A stretch of 64,000 nt of DNA. It comes from a virus. The DNA is taken from positions 1 to 64,000 of the IMG/VR virus record IMGVR_UViG_3300042465_004839. The stretch is one strand, 5' to 3'. A program made the translations under genes and the position numbers. The notes beneath the pieces are model-generated. The model was not told the origin of the DNA and searched no databases. It was given only the letters and a program-made list of their open reading frames with translations. Each line of letters opens with the position of its first letter. The stretch's first letter is position 1. Shown piece after piece: positions 15,936-23,115 of this stretch.

Positions 15936-16142
15936 TTAGTCTTTTAAAAGCTCTACTGTTAGGTTATAAAATTTGATGTAAAAATCAATTGGAATTAATG
16001 TGTTATATTTATCAGCTTGTCGCATAATTTCAGCCTTAATAATACTAAATTCGTTTTCGCAATTGTTTTTTTTGCAGTAATTTGTAATGTTTTCAATTCC
16101 AGCGTTTCTTAAATTGAAAGATGTTTGTTGTAATGTTTGCAT
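15936..16142 (-). CDS. Small-array hypothetical protein
   Basis: A 68-aa helical protein with an adjacent KKNNCE segment. Shared leader present. No domain recognised. Confidence 0.55.
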   Translation of the reverse strand: MQTLQQTSFNLRNAGIENITNYCKKNNCENEFSIIKAEIMRQADKYNTLIPIDFYIKFYNLTVELLKD

Positions 16143-16166
16143 AATTTTTTATGTGTTTTTAAATTA

Positions 16167-16358
16167 TTAATTTATAAAGTCAGATAGTTTTGTATCTATT
16201 GGAAATTGCATATTACCTATCCAAATATTACCATCCTCAGATATAGACAAATCTTTTGTTTTTACATTATCGTAATCAGTATAGAATTGTCTAAATTCCT
16301 TTATTGCCTGTTTTTCAAATTTTTTATAATTTGTTTTGAATTGTTTTGAAGTATTCAT
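16167..16358 (-). CDS. Small-array hypothetical protein
   Basis: A 63-aa protein with a basic helical start and an acidic end with a DGNIWIGNMQFP strand pair. Shared leader present. No domain recognised. Confidence 0.55.
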   Translation of the reverse strand: MNTSKQFKTNYKKFEKQAIKEFRQFYTDYDNVKTKDLSISEDGNIWIGNMQFPIDTKLSDFIN

Positions 16359-16430
16359 AATTTTTTTATGTGTTTTTTATATGTTTTGTTTAAGTTGAAA
16401 GCAGTTTTATAACTTGCTTAGGTTAATGTA

Positions 16431-16601
16431 TTATTGAATTACTATAGTTGAATCTAACGGATATATATTTAATTTGAGATCCATAATCATTTTGTTAAAA
16501 TCAAATGACCAAAATTGCCTATCCAATTGAATCAAATTACTTTTTTCATTATAGTAATATGGAATTGAATTGCTTTTTAAATACTTAATAATTTTTTTCA
16601 T
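16431..16601 (-). CDS. Small-array hypothetical protein, 56 aa
   Basis: A 56-aa frame starting MKKIIKYLKSNSIPYYYNEK. It fills the gap between two array genes and has the shared leader before its ATG, which supports it. No domain recognised. Confidence 0.5.
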   Translation of the reverse strand: MKKIIKYLKSNSIPYYYNEKSNLIQLDRQFWSFDFNKMIMDLKLNIYPLDSTIVIQ

Positions 16602-16626
16602 AATTGTTTTATGTGTTTTTAAGTTG

Positions 16627-16950
16627 TTAGTTATTAATTAATTCTTTTAGCATTTTAGAATTGAAACAAATTGTTTCAAATTGACTTAAATATTCATCGT
16701 TATTTTGTATTTCGTGCAATTCGCATCCAATATAATCGCAAACTGATTCATTGAATTCATTTACTGATACAATTTTGGCATAACTACAGGCATTCATAAC
16801 ATCCGTAACCATCAATATTGGATCACAGCCTAAAGTATATTTATAGTATACGTTTAACGATTTTAAGTAAGGCTGTAAGCTCTCATAATTAATACTTGTG
16901 GTTTTATCATTATTTAGTTTAATGATATCGTTTAAATTTAAATTTTTCAT
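16627..16950 (-). CDS. Small-array hypothetical protein
   Basis: A 107-aa protein with four Cys spread through its second half and an acidic C-terminus. Shared leader present. No domain recognised. Confidence 0.6.
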   Translation of the reverse strand: MKNLNLNDIIKLNNDKTTSINYESLQPYLKSLNVYYKYTLGCDPILMVTDVMNACSYAKIVSVNEFNESVCDYIGCELHEIQNNDEYLSQFETICFNSKMLKELINN

Positions 16951-16987
16951 AATTGTTTTTTGTGTTTTTAAATTTTTAAAATTTGTT

Positions 16988-17338
16988 TTATTTGGTCATT
17001 AAATTGATTGTATCTAAAATTTGATTTGCAGTAAAATAATCATTTATGCTATCAGTTAATTTTGTAATTTCTATTTTTTGGTTTAATTCATAATGATAGC
17101 ATTTATCGTAAAAGGCAGTTTTTACCTTTCCTGAAATATGATATCGTTTATTTGAATGCTTTAAATTATAAGGCTGTATTGTAATGATATCAACAAAACA
17201 AGTTTTATTATTAATATCTATAACTTTTTTTTGTAATGATGCGCCAACATTTACCAACTTTCCATTGGAATAATAATTGATAGGAATAAAGCCTAAATTT
17301 TTTAAGGTATCCCAACTTTTTAATTTTGTTATGTTCAT
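16988..17338 (-). CDS. Small-array hypothetical protein
   Basis: A 116-aa basic, beta-rich protein with a KRYHISGKVKTAFYDKCYHYEL segment split over two strands. Shared leader present. No domain recognised. Confidence 0.6.
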   Translation of the reverse strand: MNITKLKSWDTLKNLGFIPINYYSNGKLVNVGASLQKKVIDINNKTCFVDIITIQPYNLKHSNKRYHISGKVKTAFYDKCYHYELNQKIEITKLTDSINDYFTANQILDTINLMTK

Positions 17339-17383
17339 AATTTTAAATGTGTTTTTTAATTGTTTTTAGATAAATTCCAGTGT

Positions 17384-17479
17384 TTAAAGTAATTCTACTA
17401 AAATGATTAGTAGAATTACTGCAATTGCCAAACCGATAATTTCTGATAAAAATAAAATTGTTTTTATAATTGTTTTCAT
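17384..17479 (-). CDS. Tiny membrane protein, 31 aa
   Basis: A 31-aa frame with ATG, a basic start (MKTIIKTI) and one long hydrophobic segment to the end. Its 3' part contains a 14-base-pair perfect hairpin (17388-17420). It lacks a clear shared leader and starts five bases after the upstream gene. Confidence 0.4.
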   Translation of the reverse strand: MKTIIKTILFLSEIIGLAIAVILLIILVELL

Positions 17480-17483
17480 AGTA

Positions 17484-17843
17484 CTAATAATTTAATTCAT
17501 TAAAAAAACTACTAATCTCATTTTCGTAAGAGTAAAATTTATCCCTTTCAACTTGTGATGAAAGTAAACTTGCTAATAATTCGCTATTGATATTTTTTAA
17601 TTCATAGCCATATTCTAACGCTAATTGAATGCTAATATTTAAACTACTATCATAATCTTTTAAATATTGAATAGCAGTAGAATAATAAATTATTTCAACA
17701 TCAAAACCATTGTCGTTTTCTATGGCATCCCTTAATTCATCATAACTTGTGATTTCGTCAGTCATGTAGTATGCCAAATCAATTTGGCTGTCTAAATCTG
17801 ATAAAAATGATTTTGCTTTTTTTGTGTTTTCAGAGTAATTCAT
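17484..17843 (-). CDS. Small-array hypothetical protein
   Basis: A 119-aa acidic protein, helical throughout. A segment running YYSTAIQYLKDYDSSL, then SIQLALEYGY and NSELLASLL, has a regular helical-hairpin look that recurs in Bacteroidota accessory genes. Function unknown. Shared leader present. Confidence 0.65.
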   Translation of the reverse strand: MNYSENTKKAKSFLSDLDSQIDLAYYMTDEITSYDELRDAIENDNGFDVEIIYYSTAIQYLKDYDSSLNISIQLALEYGYELKNINSELLASLLSSQVERDKFYSYENEISSFFNELNY

Positions 17844-17882
17844 AATTTGTTTTTTGTGTTTTTAAATTGTTAGGAATTTATG

Positions 17883-18416
17883 TTAGTTAATTTTTTGTAT
17901 TTTTGGATTTTCTAAAAACATTTTTTGAATTTCATCTAAAAAATTTGAACATTCTAAAACATTTGAATAATTAATTTTTTTATTATTAAAACTGATATCA
18001 AATTTTACAGTTTTATTAACTTGTTTACTTTTAGAATCAAATTGAGAATTAACATAATATGTACTCATATGTAAATAACCATTATGCCCATAACTTTCTT
18101 CTAATTTAATGCGACAATGTTTACTTCCATCTAATTCAAAATGAAAATTATAATTTTTAAAAATTTCTTTTAAACTATCAATAAACTGCAAAAATGTAGC
18201 ATTACACAAATTATCAAATATTTTATTTTCATTTTCAACATTTGTGTAAAAATCATTTTTTTCAATATTGTATTCATTTGCCTTGCTAAATAATGAATCA
18301 ATAACATTGTTTTGAGATTCATTTTTTTGTTTAATAGAATTCATTTGTTGGAATTCTAACACTAAATTGCTGACCAAATTGTTTTGGCTTTCGGTTAAAT
18401 TTTTAATTGTTTTCAT
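17883..18416 (-). CDS. Small-array hypothetical protein
   Basis: A 177-aa protein, the second longest of the array. It is rich in Asn, Lys and Ser, with a beta-rich middle (CRIKLEESYGHNGYLHMST) between helical ends. No domain recognised. Shared leader present. Confidence 0.65.
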   Translation of the reverse strand: MKTIKNLTESQNNLVSNLVLEFQQMNSIKQKNESQNNVIDSLFSKANEYNIEKNDFYTNVENENKIFDNLCNATFLQFIDSLKEIFKNYNFHFELDGSKHCRIKLEESYGHNGYLHMSTYYVNSQFDSKSKQVNKTVKFDISFNNKKINYSNVLECSNFLDEIQKMFLENPKIQKIN

Positions 18417-18438
18417 AATTGTTTTTTGTGTTTTTAAA

Positions 18439-18624
18439 TTATTGATTGTTATAATTGAATTCTAATATTTCGGATAAACTAAAATCAATTTGAATGATTC
18501 TATTTTCAATTTCGCATATACAAGTTACTCTTTTACCTTTCATTTGTGTAACTTGTAACCATCTATCATTTAAATTTTGATAGTTACTTTTGGTGAAAAT
18601 TTTTGCTGATAATAAATTTTTCAT
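18439..18624 (-). CDS. Small-array hypothetical protein
   Basis: A 61-aa beta-rich protein with RWLQVTQMKGKRVTCICE near its centre, which could form a small barrel. No family recognised. It follows a variant leader. Confidence 0.55.
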   Translation of the reverse strand: MKNLLSAKIFTKSNYQNLNDRWLQVTQMKGKRVTCICEIENRIIQIDFSLSEILEFNYNNQ

Positions 18625-18630
18625 AATTGT

Positions 18631-18786
18631 TTAGTTTTGTTTTTTGAAATTTAAAATAAATAATTTAATTGCTGATGGAATTACTAATAATTCCGATAAA
18701 CCTAACATATATATGTTAGTTGTGATAATTGAAATTAAGGCTAAAATAAAGCCTAAATAAAGAAATGTAAATAATAAGTTTTTCAT
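18631..18786 (-). CDS. Small two-pass membrane protein, first gene of array
   Basis: A 51-aa frame with two hydrophobic segments (about residues 3-25 and 29-46) and a basic tail. It is the first gene of the array and its upstream DNA carries the leader in a shortened form. Its coding DNA contains a perfect 18-base palindrome at 18702-18719. Confidence 0.5.
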   Translation of the reverse strand: MKNLLFTFLYLGFILALISIITTNIYMLGLSELLVIPSAIKLFILNFKKQN

Positions 18787-19221
18787 AATGTGTTTTTTTG
18801 TTTCGTTTTGATATGCAAAGAATCATTTAATCGTTTAAAACTGAAATAAAAATAGAATTAAAACATTTTAATTTGTAAAATGCATCTATAAATCAGACAA
18901 TTAAAATTTAAAATACTTAAAAATAAATATTATTTAGAATGATTCTAAAAGAAATAAGGCTAAAAATAGCAGTTTTTAACAATCAAAAAACTTTAAAGCT
19001 CTTATTTTTTATGCATAAAAAAATTGATACAAAAAACCTTGTGAAGATCAGGAAATACAAGGCTTTACAAGGTATTTTGTCAAAATATGCTTAAACACTG
19101 GTCAAACATATAATTTGAGTAAAATATGTGTTTATTTGAATTATTTTTGATAAAAAATAAGGCAATATAAACCATCAAATAAAAAGAAGTTATAATAATA
19201 TAGTAAGGTAAAAACAAAAAA
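18787..19221 (-). promoter_or_regulatory. AT-rich control region upstream of the small-gene array
   Basis: About 435 bases with no convincing gene. On the minus strand a TGATTCTTTGC stretch about 45 bases upstream of the first array gene is a weak -7 candidate. At 19036-19042 ACCTTGT faces two direct ACAAGG copies (19057-19062 and 19067-19073), an operator-like layout next to the HTH gene at 19222. The rest is very AT-rich without other clear signals. Confidence 0.45.
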
Positions 19222-19473
19222 CTATTTTGATTCAAGTTGATTAATATATTTAAGTAAGTCAAAAGTAAAGTTATATTGTTTGCAAATAATGTACAAGGTA
19301 TTTAAAGATACATATTGAATAGAATTATTTTTAAGTTTATTGTAAAAAAAGTATTTACTGATATTTGTATCTTTCGCAAGTCTATAGATAGTTATTCCCT
19401 TATTACTTATTAAGTCAGTTATGAATAACTTAAATATTTCGTTTGTTGTATTCGTTAATTGTATTTTGTCCAA
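19222..19473 (-). CDS. XRE-like HTH regulator
   Basis: An 83-aa protein. Residues 27-75 fit a Cro/C1-type helix-turn-helix: ITIYRLAKDTNISKYFFYNKL, then a LNTLYIICKQYNFTFDLL pair of helices, in line with the family. It opens with TTG, because no ATG is available. It lies just upstream of the control region of the small-gene array and is the best candidate for its regulator. Confidence 0.7.
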   Translation of the reverse strand: MDKIQLTNTTNEIFKLFITDLISNKGITIYRLAKDTNISKYFFYNKLKNNSIQYVSLNTLYIICKQYNFTFDLLKYINQLESK

Positions 19474-19659
19474 TGTAATAATGTAAGTTAGTTATTGTCT
19501 TAAATAGGTTTAAAAGCAGTAAATTTGATTTGATATATAATAGCACCACAAAAAATTGAATGTAAAAAGTTTAAGTTATAGATGTGATTCTTTATTTATA
19601 TGTAAATAATGGATCAAAAAACTTATATTTTATACTCAAATTTATTTTTAAATAATTAT

Positions 19660-19992
19660 TTACAATGGTTTATTATTTATAGTGCGAATGGAATCAATTA
19701 AACTTTCTTTATTGAACATATCACATCCTTTAAAATGAATCAGCAAAGTTTTAAATTTTATTTTTAATAATTTTATTTGCTGTTTAATTGTAATCAAATA
19801 ATATAAAAAACTGATAGCCAATGGTTTAACTGGGATGGGGCTGTTTTTTTCTGAACTTTTTTTTACTTTGAATTGAGTAGTTACCTCACTCATTTCCATA
19901 CATACATTAGTAATGGAGGGGGGTGATACTTTGGGGGTGGGCTTTTTTCTTTTCGCCTTAGGTTTATCTTGTAAAGGTTTGTTTTCTTCCAT
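19660..19992 (-). CDS. Basic hypothetical protein
   Basis: A 110-aa protein. The ATG at 19992 is chosen because a promoter element (TACCTTTG on the minus strand, 20014-20021) lies just upstream and would exclude a longer start. The first 25 residues are a low-complexity Lys/Pro segment. A hydrophobic stretch LAISFLYYLITI near residue 63 may touch the membrane. Function unknown. It is divergent from the GIY-YIG gene at 20153. Confidence 0.5.
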   Translation of the reverse strand: MEENKPLQDKPKAKRKKPTPKVSPPSITNVCMEMSEVTTQFKVKKSSEKNSPIPVKPLAISFLYYLITIKQQIKLLKIKFKTLLIHFKGCDMFNKESLIDSIRTINNKPL

Positions 19993-20013
19993 TATGTTTA
20001 TATTTTCTTTAGG

Positions 20014-20021
20014 CAAAGGTA
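20014..20021 (-). promoter_or_regulatory. Promoter -7 element, minus strand
   Basis: TACCTTTG on the minus strand fits TAnnTTTG and ends 21 bases before the ATG at 19992. Confidence 0.5.
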
Positions 20022-20117
20022 GTATAAAACCGTATTAAAACAAAACTCTAATAAAATCACTCCTTACTTTGTCTAAACTCGGTAAATACGAAGACAGGCT
20101 AAATAGTATCAAAACAC

Positions 20118-20148
20118 TTGTAAAACTCGAACCGACCGCATATATTTG
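20118..20148 (+). promoter_or_regulatory. Promoter for GIY-YIG gene, leaderless
   Basis: TTG at 20118-20120 and TATATTTG at 20141-20148 are 20 bases apart, close to the Bacteroidota consensus. The ATG at 20153 follows after four bases, so the transcript would be leaderless. Confidence 0.7.
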
Positions 20149-20152
20149 CAGT

Positions 20153-20563
20153 ATGGAAAAGCAAAAAGAATACCCTAATTTAATCAGATTACCACAGAAA
20201 CCTGAAGTTGCTCATATCGAAAAGAAGCAAGGAATCTATCGAATTATATACAATGATGGCACTTACTATGTAGGTTCATCTAGTAATTTAAACAGCCGAG
20301 CATCAAATTATATGTGCGTTAGGCAATCTAAACACGCTTCTGGAGGATTAAAGAAGTTATTACAAGTTGGTGGTGTATTCGGTGTTATTGAGTACACGCC
20401 TTACCTTAACAAGGTGGATTTACTATTGTTGGAAAGAGAGGAAGTAATTAAAGATGGCAATAAGACTATAAATAGGAGCTGCCCTGCTTGTAGAAGAAAG
20501 ATTGCAACTTGTAATTGTTGTGATAATCATGAAGGGATTACTAAGATGACTGTCTTTTTATAG
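20153..20563 (+). CDS. GIY-YIG endonuclease
   Basis: A 136-aa protein with GIY at residues 27-29 and YVG at 39-41, followed by Arg49 in SNLNSRA, the usual catalytic Arg position. The C-terminal part has a CPACRRKIATCNCC cluster that may bind zinc. The start at 20153 is set by the promoter directly before it, although the frame is open further upstream. It is a free-standing, probably mobile endonuclease between two minus-strand blocks. Confidence 0.85.
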   Translation: MEKQKEYPNLIRLPQKPEVAHIEKKQGIYRIIYNDGTYYVGSSSNLNSRASNYMCVRQSKHASGGLKKLLQVGGVFGVIEYTPYLNKVDLLLLEREEVIKDGNKTINRSCPACRRKIATCNCCDNHEGITKMTVFL

Positions 20564-20576
20564 GGTTTGGTTAAGC

Positions 20577-20610
20577 AAAAAAAAGGGGAGTAAGTTGTTA
20601 GCTTCTCCCC
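20577..20610 (-). terminator. Intrinsic terminator for the 20670-22857 operon
   Basis: GGGGAG pairs with CTCCCC, extended by AAG/CTT with one bulged base and a seven-base loop. On the minus strand eight T follow the stem, so it ends minus-strand transcription. Confidence 0.85.
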
Positions 20611-20669
20611 AGAGTTTGGAATTAGTGTTAGTATTATTTCTTTTAACTTCTAAAAATTCTTTTCATAAT

Positions 20670-20879
20670 TTATTGTATAAAGTTTTCGTTAAAAAAATTC
20701 TCACAGTCCTCTTCTGTGTTTAATCCTCCCTCATCGTAAGTTCCCTGTGCGTATGAGTTTATTAAGCATTGCTTCTCTAATATCAAGAATCTCTGGAACT
20801 CTGTGTTTAAGTCATTACCTATAAAGTATTGATTAGTTTTCATGTAGTCTATTAGCTGTGATACTGCTGTCTTTACCAT
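20670..20879 (-). CDS. Hypothetical protein
   Basis: A 69-aa acidic protein. The pattern QLIDYMKTN..FIGNDL...FQRFLILEKQCLINSYAQG recurs in Bacteroidota phages in genes that sit among DNA-metabolism genes. The protein at 32695-32904 has a similar EKQQIIDAC segment, so the two may be distant relatives. Function unknown. Confidence 0.65.
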   Translation of the reverse strand: MVKTAVSQLIDYMKTNQYFIGNDLNTEFQRFLILEKQCLINSYAQGTYDEGGLNTEEDCENFFNENFIQ

Positions 20880-20887
20880 TACATTTA

Positions 20888-21031
20888 TTATTTATTTAAT
20901 TTCTTAAAATACCTTCTTGCTGATAGTAGGCATAATAATTTTTCAACATTTGGTTTTATTCCTATTTCTGGAAAAACTTCCATTATTACCTTAATTGCTT
21001 TTGTTGTTTCTTTTCTTGTGTATGTTGTCAT
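20888..21031 (-). CDS. Small hypothetical protein, 47 aa
   Basis: A 47-aa basic helical protein. Its ATG overlaps the stop of the gene before it as ATGA, which supports translation. No domain recognised. Confidence 0.55.
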   Translation of the reverse strand: MTTYTRKETTKAIKVIMEVFPEIGIKPNVEKLLCLLSARRYFKKLNK

Positions 21032-21240
21032 TTTGTTTCTATGCTCTCTGCTAATTCTAATATATAATTGTTTATTGTTTCTTGCTCAAATGTCAAGCCA
21101 ATAAGCATTGACTTAAATGCTGTAAAAAGTTCTTCAAGTCCTGCAAATTCATTGAGTTCAACTGTGTGCTTAACATATTTGTTGTTTACTGTAAACACTA
21201 TTTTATCTGTCATATCTTTTGATTGTTTTTGTTCTAACAT
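21028..21240 (-). CDS. Hypothetical protein
   Basis: A 70-aa acidic protein. The ATG at 21240 is preferred, since an upstream GTG would run into the previous gene. The sequence alternates strand and helix (IVFTVNNKYVKHTVEL, then LEELFTAFKSMLIGL). Function unknown. Confidence 0.6.
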   Translation of the reverse strand: MLEQKQSKDMTDKIVFTVNNKYVKHTVELNEFAGLEELFTAFKSMLIGLTFEQETINNYILELAESIETK

Positions 21241-21251
21241 ATTTTTATTTG

Positions 21252-21647
21252 TTATAACTTTAATTTTATTACTTCCTTTATAAACTCTGGTGAGATCCAC
21301 TTGTTAGTTGCTACATAGTACCTGTCTCCATCTTTGTAGGCTTGTACGGTTTCTTCTTTACCCTCAAATTCAGTTCTTACCTCGTACTGATTATCAGGGT
21401 CATATCTTAAGTTGAACTCAATAGCATCCTCGTTATCATGTTCTAAAGCGTGTTGCATAGATGGATTCCTGTTTACCCATTCGTATAGCTTTGCTCTTTC
21501 TTCTGGCGTAAGCTCGTGGTAGTACTCGTTTATCGCCTTATCCCAAAACATTGCTCTTGCTATAGGTCTTGGTGGTATGCAGGCTTCCACGAGGAAGCTA
21601 AACTCAAAGAAGTCAATCTTAAACCTTTGTTTTTCTGCCTTTGCCAC
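21252..21647 (-). CDS. Hypothetical protein, conserved in Bacteroidota phages
   Basis: A 131-aa protein with the pattern FFEFSFLVEACIPPRPIARAMFWD followed by YHELTPEERAKLYEWV in a later segment. This combination is familiar from phages of Bacteroidota, but its role is not known. The second half is charged and beta-rich (YEVRTEFEGKEETVQAYKDG). It lies in a tight operon. Confidence 0.7.
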   Translation of the reverse strand: MAKAEKQRFKIDFFEFSFLVEACIPPRPIARAMFWDKAINEYYHELTPEERAKLYEWVNRNPSMQHALEHDNEDAIEFNLRYDPDNQYEVRTEFEGKEETVQAYKDGDRYYVATNKWISPEFIKEVIKLKL

Positions 21648-21648
21648 T

Positions 21649-21834
21649 TTAAAATAATTCTTTTAAAACGCATTCATACACAAACTCTGAATTACAATTA
21701 AGTTCATCTAATTCGCCATCAGTTAATTCAACTCCATCTATTTCTGCATAAAAAATATAAGCATCAACGAAGTCGGGGTAATCGCTTGTATCAATATTTG
21801 CCAATTCAATATTTGTTATTTTATCTAATTCCAT
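21649..21834 (-). CDS. Small acidic hypothetical protein
   Basis: A 61-aa strongly acidic protein. Its first base overlaps the last base of the gene before it, and the next gene starts one base after its stop. No domain recognised. Confidence 0.6.
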   Translation of the reverse strand: MELDKITNIELANIDTSDYPDFVDAYIFYAEIDGVELTDGELDELNCNSEFVYECVLKELF

Positions 21835-22169
21835 TACGACATATCTCCCTCAGCTTCTGGGTTAACAGTTATTTTATTTGCTACGTTCTTTTCGTACCAT
21901 ATTTTGTTTGCCTCTACTACGCTATCAAATTCTTTTTGAGGAATAATTCTTTTTAAGGCTTCCTCTCTTGTTGTTATTGGATGCGGAATGTCTTTTTCTA
22001 AAGGTGCTACTGCATTTACTAATTCCTTAGCTAAATTAGTAGCAGCAATGTACTTGTTAATTCCACCTAAACCACTTTGGCTATTTGCTAATAAGCATAC
22101 TGGGCAGTAGTACTGGAACAAATATTCTCTGTACTCTTCTTGTGTGTTAAAGTCTTGTCTTGATTTCAT
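21834..22169 (-). CDS. Hypothetical protein
   Basis: A 111-aa helical protein with one CPVC pair near residue 22. It follows the tRNA-like segment directly and overlaps the next gene by one base. Function unknown. Confidence 0.6.
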   Translation of the reverse strand: MKSRQDFNTQEEYREYLFQYYCPVCLLANSQSGLGGINKYIAATNLAKELVNAVAPLEKDIPHPITTREEALKRIIPQKEFDSVVEANKIWYEKNVANKITVNPEAEGDMS

Positions 22170-22197
22170 ATGTTTTATAATTTATTTATTTTAATTT

Positions 22198-22270
22198 GTC
22201 GGGAGCAAGGAATTGAACCTCATTTTCTACCTCTCGTAGGTAGTGTAATTGCCATTATACGACATCCCAA
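22198..22270 (-). tRNA. tRNA-like gene with Gln-type D arm, aberrant anticodon loop
   Basis: On the minus strand a D arm GTA-TAATGGCAAT-TAC, an anticodon stem CTACC/GGTAG, and a T arm with loop TTCAATT give a near-complete cloverleaf, most like tRNA-Gln of phages. The seven-base anticodon loop reads TACGAGA, with A where U33 should be, so the anticodon (CGA by position) is doubtful. The acceptor stem pairs only in part (TTGGGA with TCCCGA). No CCA is encoded. It could be a decaying tRNA or a tRNA mimic. Confidence 0.55.
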
Positions 22271-22350
22271 TGTTGATGTCTTTCCATCAGTCAGGTAAGT
22301 TCTCCAGATTAATGGACTGGATGCCATGTAGGAAGATTACCGTTTCTTCG
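22271..22350 (-). other. Hairpin-rich spacer between two tRNA-like genes
   Basis: The spacer has several short stems (GAAGA/TCTTC, TCCAG/CTGGA, TGATG/CATCA, GGTAA/TTACC). It lacks a T-loop signature, so no third tRNA is called. It is probably part of the tRNA precursor. Confidence 0.4.
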
Positions 22351-22484
22351 TAGTCGAGGGTCAGACTCGAACTGACATGATTTAGTTTCTCTATCTGTAA
22401 TGTGTTAAGAGTACACAAAACATCTTAGCGTCTACCATCAGGAATCAACTTTATCAGTGTTGCCCTTGTTCCGCCACCTGACTA
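22351..22484 (-). tRNA. tRNA-Leu-like gene with inserted D loop
   Basis: On the minus strand GGTGGCGGAA and TGGTAGACGC are the two halves of a tRNA-Leu D arm, but about 31 extra bases lie between them and can fold on their own (CAAC/GTTG). A perfect T arm follows (GTCAG, loop TTCGAGT, CTGAC). The acceptor stem AGTCAGG pairs with CCTCGACT with one bulged C. The best anticodon stem (TGTGT/ACACA) has the loop ACTCTTA without U33. The total of 134 bases is far more than the usual 85. It may be degenerate or need processing. Confidence 0.5.
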
Positions 22485-22491
22485 TTTTTTA

Positions 22492-22857
22492 TTATCTACT
22501 TACTACTACTCCATTATGCATTAGCGTTACCTGACAAGGTACTTCCACGTTCTCTACTTGCTTGTGCCTCTTTCTTAACCTTTTGCAATACTGTTCGTAA
22601 CTCCACTGGCAATCTTCTTTTTTATTGTAGGACTGCCACTTATAAATTAAACCTTTAGAACAATTATTAGTTAAGTCGTACACTATATCTCTGATATTAA
22701 AGTAGTAATGCTCAAAATATTTAACTATATCGCCTGATTCTTGTGCCATATTATAATCAAAACTAATCTTTTGCTTTTTTATAAATTCGTCAATATATCC
22801 TGTGCAGATACGCTCGTATTCAATGTTTAAAGTAGATACAATTTCTTTTCGTGTCAT
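22492..22857 (-). CDS. Hypothetical protein
   Basis: A 121-aa helical protein rich in Tyr, Lys and Cys. The ATG at 22857 follows a minus-strand promoter element at 22879-22886. The tRNA-like genes begin within ten bases of its stop, so they share its transcript. Function unknown. Confidence 0.6.
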   Translation of the reverse strand: MTRKEIVSTLNIEYERICTGYIDEFIKKQKISFDYNMAQESGDIVKYFEHYYFNIRDIVYDLTNNCSKGLIYKWQSYNKKEDCQWSYEQYCKRLRKRHKQVENVEVPCQVTLMHNGVVVSR

Positions 22858-22878
22858 GATTTTTGATATTTCATTTCA

Positions 22879-22886
22879 CAAAAGTA
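22879..22886 (-). promoter_or_regulatory. Promoter -7 element, minus strand
   Basis: TACTTTTG on the minus strand fits TAnnTTTG, 21 bases upstream of the ATG at 22857. It would drive the operon with the tRNA-like genes. Confidence 0.55.
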
Positions 22887-22955
22887 TCAATATAATTTAC
22901 AATTACTAATTAAATTATATTAATCTTTATAATAATATATTTTTATAATCTATAC

Positions 22956-22993
22956 CTCGCCAAATGTACCTAAAAAAACATAGTTTTGGCGAG
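22956..22993. repeat. Inverted repeat CTCGCCAAA / TTTGGCGAG
   Basis: A nine-base perfect inverted repeat with a 20-base spacer stands out as GC-rich in an AT-rich gap. On the minus strand its loop holds seven T. It could be an operator or an RNA hairpin. Confidence 0.6.
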
Positions 22994-23054
22994 TTATGTT
23001 CTATATATTAGATGTCAGTTTAAAACTGATACCCTTACTAAAATACCTAAATAT

Positions 23055-23108
23055 ACATTTTAAGTACTCATTTTGTGTAATATCATACAAATACGGTACT
23101 TAAAATGT
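23055..23108. repeat. 13-base inverted repeat, terminator-like
   Basis: ACATTTTAAGTAC (23055-23067) and GTACTTAAAATGT (23096-23108) are perfectly complementary, with a 28-base spacer that can fold further. Six T follow on the plus strand at 23111-23116, so it could end plus-strand transcription. A smaller hairpin AAATGTGA/TCACATTT overlaps its right arm. Confidence 0.6.
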
Positions 23109-23115
23109 GATTTTT

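Larger units (their letters stand above)
11543..18800 (-). repeat. Repeated A-rich leader before each gene of the small-gene array
   Basis: Read on the minus strand, nearly every start codon in this array follows the same stretch: AATTTAAAAACACA, then A-rich DNA, then AATTATG. On the plus strand the core reads TGTGTTTTTAAATT. Clear copies lie next to positions 12750, 13341, 14151, 14790-14815, 15167, 15425, 15704, 15923, 16150, 16369, 16610, 16960, 17348, 17853 and 18427. Weaker copies sit at 11764, 13952 and 14580. Before the gene at 14578-14784 the core is repeated three times in tandem. It lacks a Shine-Dalgarno site and may be the translation signal, a binding site, or both. Confidence 0.85.

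Noticed and set aside
11543-18800. CRISPR array
   Set aside because: The repeats are short leaders before start codons, with real genes of varied length between them, not spacers of equal size. No cas gene is present.
19080-19262. Hydrophobic 60-codon frame on the minus strand
   Set aside because: It starts with TTG inside the end of the HTH gene and has no leader or promoter; the AT-rich bias explains the hydrophobic residues.
22271-22350. Third tRNA between the two tRNA-like genes
   Set aside because: Short stems exist, but there is no T-loop signature and no consistent cloverleaf.
22858-23115. Origin of replication at the inverted repeats
   Set aside because: The repeats are better explained as RNA hairpins or operators; no iterons or DnaA-box cluster were seen there.
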